64,000 nt of DNA from Bacillus renqingensis (GTDB lineage: Bacteria > Bacillota > Bacilli > Bacillales > Cytobacillaceae). A program made the translations under genes and the position numbers. The stretch is from assembly GCF_016464375.1 (NCBI RefSeq), contig NZ_JADDIU010000001.1, positions 310,001-374,000 on the forward strand. The letters run 5' to 3'. Numbering within the stretch: the first letter of the stretch is position 1; each line of letters opens with the position of its first letter. A model generated the notes under the pieces. The model was given only the letters and a program-made list of their open reading frames with translations. It made no database searches and was not told the origin of the DNA. This document shows positions 54,953 through 64,000 of the stretch, piece by piece.

Positions 54953-54977
54953 AAAGCTCCTAAGAGGAGCTTTTTTA
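54951..54977. terminator. Terminator after the DUF1885 gene
   Basis: AAAAGCTCC and GGAGCTTTT form a 9-bp stem with a 5-base loop, followed by T. It also borders the convergent gene at 54975. Confidence 0.85.
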
Positions 54978-55217
54978 ATGGATAAACAGGGCCATTGTAT
55001 AATGGATGGAAGTATATACAACCAGGCTGAATGTTGTAATAAAGAACGTTTTCCGTACGGAATTCGTTACTTTATTGCCAATCACAAACGCTAAATAAAA
55101 AAAGATAAAAAACATGATGACTTTATATACAAGCTGATCATGCTTAGACAGCCATTCAATAAATGTATAGCCGCTCCAGATGATAAACTGCAGCAACATG
55201 ACAACATACACCTTCAT
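54975..55217 (-). CDS. Small membrane protein of unknown function
   Basis: 80 residues with three hydrophobic segments (VVMLLQFIIWSGYTFIEWL, YKVIMFFIFFYLAFVIG, FFITTFSLVVYTSIHYTMALF). I do not recognise the family. It starts ATG at 55217 after AGTGGTGATC. It lies alone between pdhD and the DUF1885 gene, in the same direction as pdhD but beyond the pdhD terminator. Confidence 0.65.
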   Translation of the reverse strand: MKVYVVMLLQFIIWSGYTFIEWLSKHDQLVYKVIMFFIFFYLAFVIGNKVTNSVRKTFFITTFSLVVYTSIHYTMALFIH

Positions 55218-55315
55218 TAATGATCACCACTCAAAAGACACATTATTTTAATATATATGAATCCCTTAAGTATTATTTTCCAATTTAGTTCTTTTAATGA
55301 AGAATATTTTTGCAA

Positions 55316-55354
55316 AAAGAAAAGCCCTTTCGCGCTTTTGCGAAAAGGGCCTTT
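55316..55354 (-). terminator. Terminator of the pdh operon
   Basis: GCCCTTTTCGC and GCGAAAGGGC form a long stem, followed by TTTTCTTTTT on the minus strand, just after pdhD. Confidence 0.88.
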
Positions 55355-55361
55355 TTGCATC

Positions 55362-56777
55362 TTATTTCACAATATGAATAGGTGTCCCAAGGGCAACTTC
55401 TGCCGCTTCCATCGTAATTTCACCTAATGTTGGGTGGGCATGAATCGTCATGGCAAGATCTTCCGCAGTCATGCCGGCTTCAATGGCCAGACCAAGTTCA
55501 GCAATCATATCAGATGCATTAGCACCGGCGATTTGTGCACCGATGACTAGTCCGTCTTCTTTACGGGTAATTAATTTTAAGAAGCCCTCGCTGCTATCAA
55601 GTGATAGGGCACGTCCATTCGCAGCAAACGGAAATTTGGCAGCTTTTACATCAATACCTTCTTCTTTCGCTTGAGCTTCTGAATAACCTACTGACGCCAA
55701 CTCAGGTTCAGAGAAGACAACAGCTGGAATTCCTAAATAGTCAATTTCTGATGCTTGACCAGAAATCGCCTCAGCAGCTATTTTGGCTTCATAGGAAGCT
55801 TTATGTGCTAATTGAGGACCTTGAACCACATCGCCAATTGCATAAATATTGCTAACATTTGTACGGCATTGTTTATCGATTTCAATAAGCCCGCGGTCAT
55901 TCACCTTCACACCCGCTTGTTCCAGACCCATTTCATCTGTGTTTGGACGGCGTCCAACCATTACAAATACGTACTCAGCTTCGATTTTCTTCTCTTCACC
56001 TTTTGTTTCAAAAGTAACAACCACACCATCTTCAGTTTCTTCTACACCTTTAGCTAATGCATTTGTATAGAATTCAGCACCCTTTTTCTTCATACTCCGC
56101 TTTACAAGGGAGGCCATTTGCTTATCAAATACACCAAGACCTAATATTTCATCGGCACCTTCTAAAACAGTTACTTGACTGCCAAAGTTTGCATAGGCAC
56201 CACCAAGTTCAATTCCAATTACACCGCCGCCAATTACAACGATTTTTTCCGGGATATGATCCAAGTTAAGCGCACCGGTAGAATTAAGAACACGTTTTGA
56301 ATACTTAAACGTAGGCAGCTCAATTGGACGAGAACCCGTGGCGATAATGGCATTTTTAAAGGTATAGGTTTGTGCTGAATGTTCATCCATTACCCGAAGT
56401 GTGTTTGCATCCATAAAGTATGCCTCACCGCGAACAATGTTCACTTTATTTCCTTTTAAGAGCCCTTCCACACCGCCGGTTAATTTTTTTACGACACCGG
56501 CTTTAAATGCTTGAACCTTTGAAAAATCAACTTTAACATTTTCAGCAGTAATACCGAATGTCTCAGAATGCAGGGCATTTTCGTAGCGGTGTCCTGCGGA
56601 AATCAAGGCTTTCGAAGGAATACAGCCCACATTTAAACAAACGCCGCCAATATATTCCTTTTCTACAATGGTTACCTTTTGTCCAAGCTGTGCCGCACGG
56701 ATAGCCGCCACATACCCTCCAGGTCCTGCCCCGATAACTATAGTATCTGTTTCAATTGGGAAATCTCCAACAACCAT
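55362..56777 (-). CDS. pdhD: Dihydrolipoyl dehydrogenase (E3)
   Basis: FAD enzyme that reoxidises the lipoyl groups of the pyruvate dehydrogenase complex with NAD+. 471 residues. The FAD-binding [20 protein letters not shown], the redox disulphide [15 protein letters not shown], the NAD-binding [20 protein letters not shown], and the C-terminal HAHPTLGE with its catalytic His-Glu pair are all present. It follows pdhC by three bases. Confidence 0.98.
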   Translation of the reverse strand: MVVGDFPIETDTIVIGAGPGGYVAAIRAAQLGQKVTIVEKEYIGGVCLNVGCIPSKALISAGHRYENALHSETFGITAENVKVDFSKVQAFKAGVVKKLTGGVEGLLKGNKVNIVRGEAYFMDANTLRVMDEHSAQTYTFKNAIIATGSRPIELPTFKYSKRVLNSTGALNLDHIPEKIVVIGGGVIGIELGGAYANFGSQVTVLEGADEILGLGVFDKQMASLVKRSMKKKGAEFYTNALAKGVEETEDGVVVTFETKGEEKKIEAEYVFVMVGRRPNTDEMGLEQAGVKVNDRGLIEIDKQCRTNVSNIYAIGDVVQGPQLAHKASYEAKIAAEAISGQASEIDYLGIPAVVFSEPELASVGYSEAQAKEEGIDVKAAKFPFAANGRALSLDSSEGFLKLITRKEDGLVIGAQIAGANASDMIAELGLAIEAGMTAEDLAMTIHAHPTLGEITMEAAEVALGTPIHIVK

Positions 56778-56780
56778 TTT

Positions 56781-58100
56781 TTACGCCTCCATTAACAATA
56801 GTTCTGGGTCGTTTAATAAACGTTTAATATGATTCAAGGCATTTTGTGCTGTTGCGCCATCAATCATCCGATGGTCAAAGCTCAAGCTAATGGCCAACAC
56901 TGGTGCAGCAACAATTTCACCATTTTTAACAATTGGTTTTTCAGCAATACGGCCAATACCTAAGATAGCAACTTCTGGATGGTTAATAAGCGGAGTAAAC
57001 CATTGACCGCCAGCAGAACCAATATTACTGATTGTACAAGAGCCGCCCTTCATTTCATCCGGAGCTAATTTACCACTGCGGGCTTTATCAGCTAATTCAT
57101 TAATTTCCTGAGAAATCGAAAATACAGATTTACGGTCGGCATCCTTGACCACCGGTACTAATAAACCTCGTTCTGTATCTGCAGCAATTCCGATGTTAAA
57201 GTAATGCTTGTGAATGATTTCACCCGCTTCATCGTCAATCGATGTATTCAATACTGGGTATTCCCGCAATGCACTGGTTAAAGCCTTTACGACATATGGA
57301 AGGAATGTCAGCTTAATTCCTTTCCCTGCAGCTACTTCCTTGAATTTTTTACGATGGGCCACAAGTTTCGTAACCTCTACTTCGTCCATTAAGGTAACGT
57401 GTGGAGCCGTATGCTTAGAGTGAACCATTGCTTTGGCGATTGCCTTACGGATGCCACTTAATTTTTCTCTCGTTTCCGGATACTGTCCTTGTGGAATTAC
57501 AGCTGCTGATTTCGCTTCATCAGCAGTTACGGCATCCGCTGCCTCAGGAGCATTCGCGGCTTCAGATACTTTTTGACCACCACTTAAGAATGCATCAATA
57601 TCGCCCTTCATGATCCGGCCATTATTGCCTGTACCAGCTACTAAATGGATATCAACGCCTTTATCACGAGCATACTTCCTTACGGATGGCATGGCAATAA
57701 TCCGGCGGTTAGGATCCACTTCTGCTTGCGGAGCTGCATGTGCCGGTTGTGCAGCTGATTTCTCAGGCTTTGTCTCAGGAGCTGGTGCTTCTTGCGGCGC
57801 TGCCTCTTCCGGTTTTACTTCTTCTTCCCCATGGTCCCCTTTAAATTGTAAATCCTCATACCCTGGGGCATCAAAAGTAACAAGCACCTGTCCCACAGTT
57901 GCAACAGTTCCTTCTCCCACTAGTACTTCAAGAACCGTTCCTTCTACTGGAGAAGGAATTTCAACAACAGATTTATCATTTTGGATTTCACAAAGTACAT
58001 CATCTTCTTTTACTTTATCGCCTGGTTTAATAAACCATTTGACAATTTCGCCTTCATGCAGACCTTCACCGATGTCAGGCAGTTTAAATTGAAATGACAC
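56781..58100 (-). CDS. pdhC: Dihydrolipoyllysine-residue acetyltransferase (E2)
   Basis: Core of the pyruvate dehydrogenase complex. One N-terminal lipoyl domain (lysine in [18 protein letters not shown]), an Ala/Pro/Glu-rich linker, a peripheral subunit-binding domain ([20 protein letters not shown]), a second Ala-rich linker, and the catalytic domain ending [10 protein letters not shown] with the active histidine and aspartate. 439 residues. It starts 93 bp after pdhB, enough for an internal promoter as known in B. subtilis, though I cannot identify one. Confidence 0.98.
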   Translation of the reverse strand: MSFQFKLPDIGEGLHEGEIVKWFIKPGDKVKEDDVLCEIQNDKSVVEIPSPVEGTVLEVLVGEGTVATVGQVLVTFDAPGYEDLQFKGDHGEEEVKPEEAAPQEAPAPETKPEKSAAQPAHAAPQAEVDPNRRIIAMPSVRKYARDKGVDIHLVAGTGNNGRIMKGDIDAFLSGGQKVSEAANAPEAADAVTADEAKSAAVIPQGQYPETREKLSGIRKAIAKAMVHSKHTAPHVTLMDEVEVTKLVAHRKKFKEVAAGKGIKLTFLPYVVKALTSALREYPVLNTSIDDEAGEIIHKHYFNIGIAADTERGLLVPVVKDADRKSVFSISQEINELADKARSGKLAPDEMKGGSCTISNIGSAGGQWFTPLINHPEVAILGIGRIAEKPIVKNGEIVAAPVLAISLSFDHRMIDGATAQNALNHIKRLLNDPELLLMEA

Positions 58101-58193
58101 TGCGATTCACCCTCCTAATTTTTCATGTATTTTGAGGTAATGTTTTAGTTGCTCGTTCAAGGGAAACAGATCTTATGTCTATTTCCCCCTAAT

Positions 58194-59171
58194 TTAAAAT
58201 GTTAACACTTTTTTTGCGGTTTCAATTACATCTTTAAAGTTCGGCAACCAAACCGATTCTGCTTGTGAGAATGGATAAATGGTATCTGGAGCTGTAACAC
58301 GTAATACAGGTGCTTCCAGGCTCAAGATTGCCCGTTCATTAATTTCTGCAATAACATTAGCGGCTACGCCTGCTTGTCTTTGTGCTTCTTGAACAACCAT
58401 TGCCCGACCTGTTTTTTCTACAGAGGCAATAATGGTTTCAATGTCTAGCGGACTGATCGTTCTTAAATCAACGACTTCAACTGAATATCCTTCTTTTTCA
58501 AGTTCCTCAGCTGCTTTCAGTGACTCATGAACCATGGCACCATATGTGATAATCGACAAATCCGTACCTTCACGCTTTATATCAGCTTTTCCAAGCGGAA
58601 TCGTATATTCTTCTTCCGGGACTTCTTGACGGAAAGCCCGGTATAATTTTAAATGCTCAAGAAAAACGACTGGATCGTTATCACGAATCGATGCAAGCAA
58701 TAACCCTTTTGCATCATATGGCGTAGACGGAACGACCACTTTTAACCCCGGTGTTTGGGCCATCAAACCTTCCAAACTATCTGAGTGAAGCTCAGGGGTA
58801 TGAACCCCGCCGCCAAATGGTGAGCGCACGGTTATTGGCATATGATAGTGGCCGCCGGAACGGTAGCGCATACGAGACATTTGTCCAGCAATTGAATCCA
58901 TTACTTCAAATACAAAACCAAAAAATTGAATTTCTGGAATCGGACGGAAACCTTGCAGAGCAAGCCCGATTGCCAGACCGCCAATTCCTGATTCCGCTAA
59001 CGGGGTATCAAATACACGATCCTCTCCAAATTCATTTTGAAGCCCTTCTGTCGCACGGAAAACACCACCGTTGACACCAACGTCTTCTCCATAAACCAAG
59101 GTTTTTGGATCATTTTTCAATTCGGTCCTTAATGCATCAGTAATTGCTTGAATCATTGTCATTTGAGCCAT
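58194..59171 (-). CDS. pdhB: Pyruvate dehydrogenase E1 component, beta subunit
   Basis: Thiamine-pyrophosphate-dependent E1 is an alpha2beta2 heterotetramer, and this is the beta chain. 325 residues, with [17 protein letters not shown], the VFGEDV-like [40 protein letters not shown], and [18 protein letters not shown]. It begins three bases after the pdhA stop. Confidence 0.97.
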   Translation of the reverse strand: MAQMTMIQAITDALRTELKNDPKTLVYGEDVGVNGGVFRATEGLQNEFGEDRVFDTPLAESGIGGLAIGLALQGFRPIPEIQFFGFVFEVMDSIAGQMSRMRYRSGGHYHMPITVRSPFGGGVHTPELHSDSLEGLMAQTPGLKVVVPSTPYDAKGLLLASIRDNDPVVFLEHLKLYRAFRQEVPEEEYTIPLGKADIKREGTDLSIITYGAMVHESLKAAEELEKEGYSVEVVDLRTISPLDIETIIASVEKTGRAMVVQEAQRQAGVAANVIAEINERAILSLEAPVLRVTAPDTIYPFSQAESVWLPNFKDVIETAKKVLTF

Positions 59172-59174
59172 GAC

Positions 59175-60873
<1,699 letters not shown>

Positions 60874-61428
60874 ATGTTAACGATGGATGATATCATTCGC
60901 GATGGCCATCCCACACTTCGAAAAAAGGCTGAAGAAGTTGTGTTGCCACCATCCGAAGAAGACAAAAAAATTTTAACCAGTCTTTTGGAATATGTTATTA
61001 ACAGTCAAAATAATGAAATGGCTGAAAAATACGGTTTGCGCCCTGCGATCGGTCTGGCCGCACCACAAATTAATGTTTCAAAACGAATGATTGCTGTTCA
61101 TGTTACGGGAGATAAGGATGAGCTTTATAGCTACGCCCTTTTTAATCCAAAAATTATCAGTCATTCCGTTGAAAAGGCGTATTTAAAGTCTGGGGAAGGC
61201 TGTCTTTCCGTTGATGAATCGATTCCCGGGTATGTCCCAAGACATGCAAGAGTAACCGTAAAAGGATTCAATGTGAATGGTGATGTAGTAAAACTTCGCT
61301 TAAGAGGATTACCGGCAATTTGCTTTCAACATGAAATCGACCATTTAAACGGGATTATGTTCTACGACTATATTGACAAACAAAATCCATTAAAGCCAAT
61401 CGAAGGCGCAATAGAGATTGACAGATAA
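60874..61428 (+). CDS. def: Peptide deformylase
   Basis: Removes the N-formyl group from nascent proteins; a metal enzyme. 184 residues with all three motifs: GLAAPQ, EGCLS and HEIDH (the metal-binding cysteine and two histidines). The insertion and C-terminus fit the Gram-positive type 2 enzyme (YkrB in B. subtilis). The ATG at 60874 follows AGGAGTG; the start at 60826 would add 16 unrelated residues. Its stop TAA is followed directly by GAAAAGCG, a remnant of the repeat left end. Confidence 0.95.
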   Translation: MLTMDDIIRDGHPTLRKKAEEVVLPPSEEDKKILTSLLEYVINSQNNEMAEKYGLRPAIGLAAPQINVSKRMIAVHVTGDKDELYSYALFNPKIISHSVEKAYLKSGEGCLSVDESIPGYVPRHARVTVKGFNVNGDVVKLRLRGLPAICFQHEIDHLNGIMFYDYIDKQNPLKPIEGAIEIDR

Positions 61429-61446
61429 GAAAAGCGTAAAGCAATT

Positions 61447-61481
61447 AAAAACCAGGCCCAAAATGTAGGACCTGGTTTTTA
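61447..61481. terminator. Bidirectional terminator between def and the HAD gene
   Basis: AAAAACCAGG and CCTGGTTTTT form a 10-bp stem with a 14-base loop; inner GGCC/GGACC bases extend it partly. Confidence 0.85.
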
Positions 61482-62249
61482 AATTAATTCTAATTCTTTT
61501 AAGCCATTCCAAATGCCATCTTTAGTAACATCACTCGTAACTAAATCTGCATTTATCTTCGCTTCATGGACCCCATTGCCCATTGCTACACCTGTTCCAA
61601 CAGATCGGAGCATTTCTAAATCATTTAATCCATCCCCGAAGGCATATACGTCCTTTAACGCAAACCCCAATCGCTCAATCAGCTTCTTAATTCCTTCTGC
61701 CTTTGAACCACCTTTGGGCAAAATATCCACCGACAAAGGATGCCAGCGAATGAAATGAAATTTTTCATATTCATTTATATATTGCCGTTCCTCATGTTCC
61801 GGACAAAAAAGGAGTGCCTGATGAATTTTCCGATTCTGATAAAATTTAACATCCTCCATTGGGTGGGAAAAACCTAAGCTGGCCAAACCTTCACTAATAA
61901 AAGGATGGCGATCGACACTAGCCTTCATGGCCGTTTCATTCATAAAAACGAGCGGATGTTGTTTTATTCGTGAAGCCTTTAATAATCTATCCAACTCAGC
62001 CTCCGATAAGGTATTTTCATAAATGACTTCATCCTCAAAAACAACATATTGACCGTTAAAACTAACAAAAGAGTCAATATCAAGTTCATCCCGTAAGTCC
62101 TCAAACATAAACGGCGCCCTACCAGTGGCAATAGCTACAAATACACCATTCTCCTTTAACCGCTGAATGGCCTTCTTCGTACTATTAGGAAGATTTTTCT
62201 GATGATCAAGCAATGTACCATCTATATCAAAAAAAACTATTTTTTTCAT
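61479..62249 (-). CDS. ykrA: Cof-type HAD-IIB family phosphatase (YkrA)
   Basis: Cytoplasmic sugar-phosphate or nucleotide phosphatase of the Cof subfamily, 256 residues. HAD motif I is FFDIDGTLLDHQK (nucleophile and acid aspartates), motif II is IATGR, the motif III lysine is in LPKGGSKAEGI, and motif IV is FGDGLNDLEML. The cap domain fits type IIB. Substrate unknown. It lies next to def as in B. subtilis. Confidence 0.92.
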   Translation of the reverse strand: MKKIVFFDIDGTLLDHQKNLPNSTKKAIQRLKENGVFVAIATGRAPFMFEDLRDELDIDSFVSFNGQYVVFEDEVIYENTLSEAELDRLLKASRIKQHPLVFMNETAMKASVDRHPFISEGLASLGFSHPMEDVKFYQNRKIHQALLFCPEHEERQYINEYEKFHFIRWHPLSVDILPKGGSKAEGIKKLIERLGFALKDVYAFGDGLNDLEMLRSVGTGVAMGNGVHEAKINADLVTSDVTKDGIWNGLKELELI

Positions 62250-62497
62250 CTGCCCTCTCCTTTCCTTTAGAATATATTATTTATTTAATCCTTTTAAAAC
62301 CCTAAACCATATGTGTAGAAATGTCAATTTTTCATTATTTGTTTAATTCTTCCATGAGATAATCCGCATTTTCATCATATAATAATAGTAAAAACACGAA
62401 CAGTTTATGTAAAAAGAAAAAATTTCAACATTTCCTCTCAGCTTGCTTTAATATTGGACAAAGATGGTTTAAAATAAAGATAAGGAGATGATCCACC

Positions 62498-62569
62498 ATG
62501 TTAAAGAAGCTAAGAAAGAAGCTCTTAAAACAGTGGAAGGATTTGCTGCGAAAAAAATCTATCGCCTAA
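62498..62569 (+). CDS. Possible 23-residue cationic amphipathic peptide
   Basis: The open frame begins MLKKLRKKLLKQWKDLLRKK and ends SIA. Leucines and lysine/arginines alternate so as to give an amphipathic helix with about ten basic residues. Ten bases upstream is AAGGAG, and the sequence AAGGAGATGATCC pairs with the 16S rRNA 3' end over nearly its whole length. A second frame from ATG 62488 reads 54 codons through to 62652 (MIHHVKEAKKEALKTVEG onward), but its ribosome binding site directly touches the ATG. I recognise neither product. It could also be part of a structured RNA. Confidence 0.4.
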   Translation: MLKKLRKKLLKQWKDLLRKKSIA

Positions 62570-62583
62570 AACGAATAATGCAA

Positions 62584-62676
62584 GCACCGCGGTTAGCCCC
62601 GAAAAGCAAAGGGCGGCGAGGTGCCCAATCGGACAAATTAAACTCTTTTTGAGCCCTTCAAAGTTGCGAAGGGCTC
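62584..62676 (+). ncRNA. Structured G+C-rich segment with terminal hairpin, unassigned
   Basis: GCACC (62584-62588) pairs with GGTGC (62620-62624), enclosing GCCC/GGGC and CGC/GCG pairings, an island of high G+C in an A+T-rich spacer. A second hairpin, GAGCCCTTC/GAAGGGCTC (62651-62676), follows with a modest T-rich tail and may terminate the transcript that starts before the 62498 frame. It matches no riboswitch class I can recall. The remaining spacer (62250-62480 and 62677-62822) shows nothing else that I can support. Confidence 0.35.
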
Positions 62677-62822
62677 CTTCATTATTGTAAATTGGTTTAC
62701 AGTGATTCTATTTTACATAATTTTTCACTTGAGTCCATGGAATTCTAAAGAAAATAAATGAAAAAGGTGTAAATGTTTTATATAATAGAAAAAGCTATGA
62801 TGAAATAAGGAGCGAGATTGCA

Positions 62823-63032
62823 GTGATTTTTAAAGTATATTACCAAGAAACCATTAATGAAATTCCGGTTAGAGAAAAGACAAAATCTTTTTTTATTCAA
62901 GCAGAATCCGTTAGGGATGTTTATTCAAAAATTGCGGACCGCGGCTATAATGTGGAATATATTCAAGAGGTTAAAGGAGCCTATTTAGAATATGAACAAA
63001 AAAATGAAGACTTTAAAGTATTGGAGATTTGA
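62823..63032 (+). CDS. rpoY: DNA-dependent RNA polymerase epsilon subunit
   Basis: 69-residue auxiliary subunit of Firmicute RNA polymerase. MIFKVYYQETINEIPVREKT in order, then YSKIADRGYNVEYIQEV, typical of RpoY (YkzG). The start is GTG at 62823 behind AAGGAGCGAG. It is followed by rnjA after six bases, the conserved rpoY-rnjA operon. Confidence 0.95.
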   Translation: MIFKVYYQETINEIPVREKTKSFFIQAESVRDVYSKIADRGYNVEYIQEVKGAYLEYEQKNEDFKVLEI

Positions 63033-63038
63033 TAATTT

Positions 63039-64000
63039 ATGAAATTTGTAAAAAATGATCAAGCGGCTGTTTTTGCCCTTGGCGGGTTAGGCGAAATCGG
63101 CAAGAACACATATGGGGTGCAGTTTCAGGATGAAATCATCTTAATTGATGCTGGAATAAAATTCCCCGAAGACGAACTATTAGGTATTGATTATGTGATT
63201 CCAGACTACAGCTATTTAGTGAAAAACGAGGATAAAATAAAAGGACTATTTGTTACCCACGGGCACGAAGATCATATTGGCGGCATCCCCTATTTATTAC
63301 GAGAAGTAAATATTCCTATTTATGGCGGCAAGCTGGCTCTTGGACTAATTAAAAATAAATTAGAAGAGCATGGTTTGTTACGGAATGCTAAATTGATTGA
63401 AATAACAGAAGATGATGTGATTAAGTTCCGCAAAACGTCCGTTTCGTTTTTTAGAACGACTCACAGTATTCCAGATTCATACGGAATTGTGGTAAAAACT
63501 CCTCCGGGGCAGATTGTCCACACGGGTGACTTTAAATTTGATTTTACTCCTGTTGGAGAACCGGCCAATTTAACGAAAATGGCTGAAATCGGCAGAGATG
63601 GTGTCTTGTGTTTACTATCAGACAGCACTAATAGCGAAATACCGGAATTTACGATGTCCGAACGGCGAGTTGGCGAGAGCATTCAGGATATTTTCCGAAA
63701 AGTAAACGGACGAATCATTTTTGCCACCTTTGCTTCTAATATTCATCGCCTGCAGCAGGTTACGGAAGCAGCTATTACAAACGGCCGGAAGATTGCCGTA
63801 TTTGGTCGGAGCATGGAAGCAGCTATTAATATTGGTTTGGATCTTGGTTATATTAGAGCACCAAAAGATACTTTTATTGATGCAGGACAAATTAATCGTC
63901 TCCCGGCAGAAAAAATTACGATTCTTTGTACAGGCAGTCAAGGTGAGCCGATGGCGGCATTGTCCAGAATAGCGAATGGGACCCATCGGCAAATTCAGAT
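63039..64000 (+). CDS. rnjA: Ribonuclease J1, 5' part (runs off the window)
   Basis: Dual 5' exonuclease and endonuclease of the metallo-beta-lactamase/beta-CASP family, central to mRNA turnover and rRNA maturation. 320 of about 555 residues are present. [18 protein letters not shown] opens the protein; the zinc site is [10 protein letters not shown], followed by [19 protein letters not shown] and LLSDSTNSE. The beta-CASP start [13 protein letters not shown] is visible before the edge. The ATG at 63039 follows GGAG and lies six bases after rpoY. Confidence 0.96.
   Translation, partial: MKFVKNDQAAVFALGGLGEIGKNTYGVQFQDEIILIDAGIKFPEDELLGIDYVIPDYSYLVKNEDKIKGLFVTHGHEDHIGGIPYLLREVNIPIYGGKLALGLIKNKLEEHGLLRNAKLIEITEDDVIKFRKTSVSFFRTTHSIPDSYGIVVKTPPGQIVHTGDFKFDFTPVGEPANLTKMAEIGRDGVLCLLSDSTNSEIPEFTMSERRVGESIQDIFRKVNGRIIFATFASNIHRLQQVTEAAITNGRKIAVFGRSMEAAINIGLDLGYIRAPKDTFIDAGQINRLPAEKITILCTGSQGEPMAALSRIANGTHRQIQ

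Noticed and set aside
54843..55094. 83-codon plus-strand frame continuing past the DUF1885 gene
   Set aside because: It overlaps DUF1885 in another frame and crosses the terminator; its first part is a shadow of that gene.
63461..63992. Minus-strand open frames at the right edge
   Set aside because: They are antisense to rnjA, whose frame and metallo-beta-lactamase motifs run continuously through the region.

Overview
The window is a chromosomal segment from an endospore-forming Bacillaceae (Firmicutes), low in G+C. Three things show this: strong AGGAGG-type ribosome binding sites, frequent TTG and GTG starts, and almost complete synteny, in reverse orientation, with the rnjA-pdh-speA-ykt-yla-pyc-cta-ylb-mra/mur arc of Bacillus subtilis. 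I cannot name the genus from sequence alone; a Neobacillus/Mesobacillus/Cytobacillus-like organism would fit.

Layout from left to right. (1) 1-7.9 kb, minus strand: the division and cell-wall cluster mraZ-rsmH-ftsL-pbpB-spoVD-murE, preceded by a MraZ-type operator, with a sigma-E-like promoter for spoVD and one unidentified partial gene after murE. (2) 8-19 kb: bshC, a DUF3397 gene, panE, ylbP, gerR-like ylbO, rpmF and ylbN, tmcAL, the sepM-like protease, patatin-like ylbK, sporulation ylbJ, coaD and rsmD. (3) 19.2-23.4 kb: a csfG-type small RNA with a sigma-F/G promoter, then ylbG, ylbF, a secreted protein of unknown function, ylbE, ylbD, ylbC and a YugN-like gene. (4) 23.4-31.4 kb: cytochrome caa3 oxidase genes ctaB-C-D-E-F-G and a DUF420 gene, divergent from ctaA; the spacer holds two ResD-like boxes and a cre-like site. 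(5) 31.4-43.6 kb: pyruvate carboxylase, ftsW, ylaN, phoH-like ylaK, ylaJ, ylaI, ylaH, typA and ylaF. (6) 43.6-49.3 kb: inositol monophosphatase, a decayed and an intact yktB, yktA, a FabK/nitronate monooxygenase-like gene, speA and the SR1 dual-function RNA encoding SR1P. (7) 49.3-54.5 kb: the least conserved stretch, with a Uma2-type gene, a relic of an Rpn-type nuclease tail and a roughly 1,165-codon multi-spanning membrane protein gene broken by three frameshifts. (8) 54.5-64 kb: pdhABCD, def, a Cof-type HAD phosphatase, an unassigned tiny coding or structured-RNA locus, rpoY and the 5' part of rnjA.

The genes are mostly housekeeping: peptidoglycan and division, aerobic respiration with haem A synthesis, pyruvate metabolism (pdh, pyc), translation and RNA turnover, plus sporulation functions (spoVD, ylbJ, gerR, ylaJ, csfG). 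I found no CRISPR array, prophage, intact insertion sequence, rRNA or tRNA, and no obvious new multi-gene defence or biosynthetic system. The less ordinary material is small: a short interspersed repeat family (four copies plus a fragment) whose left end often sits on a stop codon, two known-type sporulation or metabolic small RNAs, a possible 23-residue cationic peptide gene at 62.5 kb, and several gene relics.
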